Source: Pratylenchus scribneri (lineage: Eukaryota; Nematoda; Chromadorea; Rhabditida; Pratylenchidae). From it: a stretch of DNA of 64,000 bases. The notes below the pieces were generated by a model that saw nothing but the letters and a program-made list of their open reading frames with translations, was not told the DNA's origin and did not search any database. Numbering within the stretch: position 1 is the first letter of the stretch; every line of letters begins with the position of its first letter. The stretch lies in NCBI GenBank assembly GCA_030063045.1, contig JAQSEB010000040.1:372001-436000 (forward strand). The letters run 5' to 3'. Below, piece after piece: positions 60,413 through 64,000 of this stretch. The position numbers were made by a program, and so were the translations under genes.

Positions 60413-62939
60413 ATGCCATTATATGGTAATTTGACCGATGGAATGCCATTGAATACCCTTCAGTATTATTCATTACTCTCTCTAAATCTCGCCGAAATGT
60501 TCACAATTCTTGCATTGACTTGCCCAATTTCAGCGCTGAATTTTTTCCTCATTCTTCGGACAAGCATTTTGCATCCAAATTTAAAGTTTATTTTATTGAG
60601 CCAAAGTGCCAGCATACTTGGCAGAAGTTTCGGTAAATAAATTTTAAATAAACACTAATTTTTAATATTTTTTATTTTTTGTATATTAATTATTATAGTA
60701 ATTCTCATCCTAAATTTTTATATATTTTAATTTATTAATAATTTTATTTATTATTTTTCCCCATAGTTCGAGTTGTGGTCATTGGCCTCAAATTGCATTT
60801 GGACAATTTAACTTGGATGCAAACGCCAACATTAATTTTCATATTCACCTATTTCGCCTATTTTCGCAATATTTTGGCCCATATTTTGGTCATTGAAAGA
60901 GTCTGGGCCACATTGGAATTTAAAACCTACGAATGGTCAACTCGACCTTATTTCAGTATAATTTGGTTCATTTTGGTGGTAAGCTAAGTAAAATTAAATT
61001 TTTAGATTTTTTATAATTTTAAAAAAATAAATTTTTAATTAAAAGATAAATTATAATTTTATTTCTTTATGAAAAATTTAATAAAAAATTTTATAGGTTT
61101 TTTTGTCAAAAATTTAAAAATTTTTTAAAAATTATATCAGTCTTTAAATTCTTAAATTTTAATTACCAATTTTAAAATTAAATTTGGTACCTTTTCGGAT
61201 TTAATTAATTTAAAAAATTTCCACTTTATTTACTTTAAAAAGTTTCAATTAAATCATTAATTAATAATTATATTCCCTCATCATTAATTAAAGAATTTAT
61301 TGACGGTTGCGAATATTTATGAGACAACCGAGACTTCCGCGACCACTTTAATGAATATTTTATTGTTTGCCATCCTTCTATTACTGGCCATCATTGAATT
61401 GGCCATTATTATTTGGTTACGAATACATAATGACCGAATTTATTGCAAAAAACGCATTGTGAATGCCAGTCTTTCCGAGCGATATCAGGTTCAAAAGTAT
61501 TATTGATATATTTGCTAATAAGATAAAAGTTGGTAAAAGTCAAAAATTAGTTGGAAATTTTGAATAGAATTCACAAAATCGAAAATTGGTCGAGTAAGAT
61601 AGGCTAAAGCAGGCAAAGGAATTATATGGAAAGAATGATTTATTTCTAATTTTTGATTTTTTCTAATTTTCGATATAACATTTTTTAAAATGTGGGTAAG
61701 TTCTTCTGAAGAAAATAAATCAATTGTTAAATGAATATTATTTTACGTTCAAGAAAGTCCAATTTTATAGTCCTCTGACAGGTTTTGAATAGAATTGGTG
61801 AAATTAATTTTAAAAGTTAAGATCGAAAAAGGCAAAATAGACTAAAATTGGGCAGTTTTCGTTTTTGAGCCATAACATTGGTGCCGAATATATTTAATCA
61901 ATATTTTTTATTAAGATAATTTTATTGAAAGCTTTGAGTTTCCATGAATTATTTTTTAATCATAATTTTTTAATAAAATTTTGTAAATTGATTTTTTTAA
62001 CAATGGAAATTAAAAAATGTCATTTTTTATTAAATAATATACTATAAAATATTTCAAATTAATAAAATGAACAATTTTCCATCAAAGTTGGCCGAAAATA
62101 TCCGAACTGCAAAGCAATTAATCCCAGTGCTCCTCATCCATTTCTTCAATATTGCCATTGGCACTTTCATAAATTGGTATTGCTATTTTCAATTGTTTGG
62201 CCCATTGTCAGAATCGACTGAGGCTAAATTTCATTATGAATTAATCAGTCAATTGCATATGTTCATCATTGCTATAACAAATTTCCTCATTGAATTATTG
62301 ATGATTTTGTAAGTTAATGTATTTTATTTATTAAGTTTTTAGAGTGGAAATAATATTTTATCCAAAAAATATTGAAAATAAATAAAAGAGTAAAATTATA
62401 ATGGGATATTTAGGTAGTTTTATTTTTTTCATGAAATTTGCCAAAGGCTTTTATTGGATCTTTTAAATGAAGTTTTCTCTCAAAAAAAGTGCCAAAATAG
62501 AGAAAAATATTTAAAAGAAATTAAGTCGAAATTCAAAAAATAGAAATAAATTTTCAAAAAAGGAATTTTTGAATTTTTTATAAAATCTGGAAACCCTAAA
62601 AATCCATTTTTTATAATTATATTTTAGTAATCTTCCATCCGAAAATATGAATTTCTAATCTTTTGCAGATTTCATCCCTATCTGAAGCGGAATTTAATTG
62701 TATTTTGCGGTCAAATACATTCTTTACTTGAAATGCTTTTTTATCCGGCTGCCAATAATCGGGTTGAGCCAATGTCCATCACAAATAACAACAATGAGCC
62801 AAACATAAATAGGACAATGTCATTGACCAGTGTTCGAGGCGAGGAAATGTTGATCAGGGGAAATAGTGAAACGGAGGAATATTTTCGCCAACTCCGACTA
62901 CTTTGGGAAAAGAAATCCCCATATATGGTGCCGAAATGA
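60413..62939 (+). CDS. Serpentine chemoreceptor, Sre-like (372 aa), 5 exons
   Basis: Exons 60413-60632, 60767-60978, 61294-61488, 62088-62308 and 62669-62939 join in frame (1,119 nt including stop). Seven hydrophobic segments are spread through the protein. Diagnostic stretches are AHILVIERVWATLEFKTYEW after TM3, SLSERYQ/LAENIRTAKQLI before TM6, and FHPYLKRN after TM7. The ERxxAT...YEW and LSERYQ..ENIR patterns are those of nematode class epsilon (Sre) receptors, which belong to the Sra superfamily and are used in chemosensation. The C-terminal tail (about 70 residues, with SITNNNNEPNINR) is hydrophilic. There is no defect in any exon. The start codon was chosen because it gives the first in-frame ATG after a good acceptor. 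Confidence 0.8.
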
Positions 62940-63689
62940 TTAATTATGAAAATATATTTTTTTATTATGATATTTACAAAATTAATATAGAAAAATATTA
63001 TTTGTTAAATATTTTTATTTGAAAAAATTTTAGGGCTAAATTATTGTATTTTTATATATTTTTCAAAGCATTTGAAAGAGAATTTTTTATGTAATATTAA
63101 TGTTATAGAAAAAATTCAGTTTTTTTTATTATTTTGAAAGAATCAAAGGTTATTGTCACAATTTTAATAACCAAAAAAATCTCCAATCCAAATCCAAAAA
63201 CGTTCGTCCATTTCGAGCACAATTTTATTCGACATGATTCATTGAAGAAAATTAGCCTTCCACCACAATTCAAGAAAAAAAATGTGTTCTCGAAATCAAA
63301 TAAGCACAAAATTTGATTGCTCATTTTCATCATTCAGTCAGTCACAAAATTATTCATTTTATGTTTCTTATACATAATCTGTTCATTTCGATATTGGTTG
63401 CGAGCCATTTTGAATTTTTAATGCTTATGGTAGATGAAAAGCTTTTTCCTTTAATAAATCATTTTTGTAATGCCAATTACCATTCCTTTTTTCTTTTTGA
63501 ATTTTTTTTTATTCAATTATATTTTTATTTAAAAATAAGTATATTCAAAAAATAAACAAAAAATATTATAATCCCCTTTTAAAATATTTCGCGAATATTA
63601 CAATTTTTAATTAAAATATTAATTTTAATATTAATTCAGATTCAAATCCATTCAAAGGAATAAATAAATAAAAGCTAATTTTCGCGAAA
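62940..63689. other. Intergenic spacer before the terminal secreted-peptide gene
   Basis: AT-rich, with only short unsupported ORFs on both strands. The acceptor-like 'atattaattcag' ends at about 63,639, 50 bp before the next start codon. Confidence 0.45.
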
Positions 63690-63870
63690 ATGTGCGGACG
63701 TTCAATTCTCCCAATGCTCTGCTTGTTCATCATTACCGCTGTTGCCTTTTTCAACAACATCGATTCCGTCATGGGTACCATCAGCTGCCAGAACAATGGA
63801 CAATGCACCGGTGATGGAGAACCCGATGGGGTCACATGCTGCCGAGGATGCTTCAGCTGCACCTTCAAAG
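63690..63870 (+). CDS. Secreted cysteine-rich peptide, first exon, 3' end beyond the window
   Basis: The first exon encodes 60 residues and ends at donor AAAG|gtgaga (phase 1). The N-terminus MCGRSILPMLCLFIITAVAF is a strong signal peptide, with cleavage probably shortly after FFNNIDSVMG. The mature part that is visible contains seven cysteines (ISCQNNGQC, VTCCRGCFSC), including a CC pair followed by x2-C-x2-C, as in small disulfide-rich (knottin- or EGF-like) peptides. Codons are noticeably richer in G and C than the flanks. In a parasitic nematode such a peptide could be a secreted effector, but no homologue is recognised. Confidence 0.65.
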
Positions 63871-64000
63871 GTGAGAAATTTTTTAAATGATTTTAAATTG
63901 ATTTTCAATAAAAATATTTGAGTTGGAATTTTTTAAAAAATTTCGATAATATTGAATTAAAATTTTAAGATTAAATAAAAATCGAAACTACTTTTTAATT

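Noticed and set aside
1..64000. tRNA, rRNA and CRISPR features
   Set aside because: I looked for T-loop-like GGTTCGAAT words, rRNA-like GC blocks and spacer arrays; none was convincing, and the tandem arrays lack unique spacers.

Overview
The window looks like AT-rich nuclear DNA of a nematode, most plausibly a plant-parasitic (tylenchid) one, although the species cannot be fixed from sequence alone. The reasons are many short introns (often 45-70 nt) with pyrimidine-rich AG acceptors, probable spliced-leader acceptors just upstream of start codons, two nematode-type serpentine chemoreceptors, a cathepsin B-like protease pair, a secreted galectin-repeat protein and a secreted cysteine-rich peptide. 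All multi-exon models below were assembled by hand from splice consensus and reading-frame continuity. No transcript evidence was available.

Left part, 1-13,300: two minus-strand genes, one related to the stonustoxin-like MACPF/perforin architecture (1-3951, running off the left edge) and one unrecognised gene with an Asn/Gln-rich tail (4400-5595). They are followed divergently by a plus-strand gene of about 21 exons (6970-13275) encoding a secreted protein of roughly 1,070 residues with about five degenerate galectin-like domains. Small terminal-inverted-repeat elements sit in and between the first two genes.

13,500-25,870: one continuous array of about 70 copies of a ~175-bp satellite, with two main monomer subfamilies and rare-variant evidence for 11-mer and 13-mer higher-order duplications.

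25,900-30,350: gene-poor ground packed with fold-back elements and MITEs, including a very GC-rich 161-bp hAT-like MITE with a perfect 8-bp target duplication. A small zinc-knuckle ORF and a coding-like island of unknown nature lie here too.

32,800-39,100: an Srd-like receptor (32800-34876), a ~1.3-kb fold-back element whose arms are built of 39-bp and ~29-bp tandem repeats, a nest of inverted repeats split by an 840-bp hAT-like element (TIR plus 8-bp TSD), and a 71-residue Cys-rich protein gene.

39,349-44,021: an 8-exon minus-strand gene with an F-box-like N-terminus (611 aa).

46,256-58,329: the most striking structure. Two paralogous genes for unusually long, membrane-anchored cathepsin B-like proteases face each other tail to tail. 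The right copy (minus strand, 780 aa) is intact with its Cys/His/Asn triad and apparently uses a GC-AG intron. The left copy has lost the catalytic Cys and His and carries frameshifts and a lost splice acceptor. Despite this, a ~430-bp tract including an intron is almost identical between the two, which suggests gene conversion.

60,413-64,000: an Sre-like receptor gene (372 aa) and the first exon of a secreted cysteine-rich peptide that runs off the right edge.
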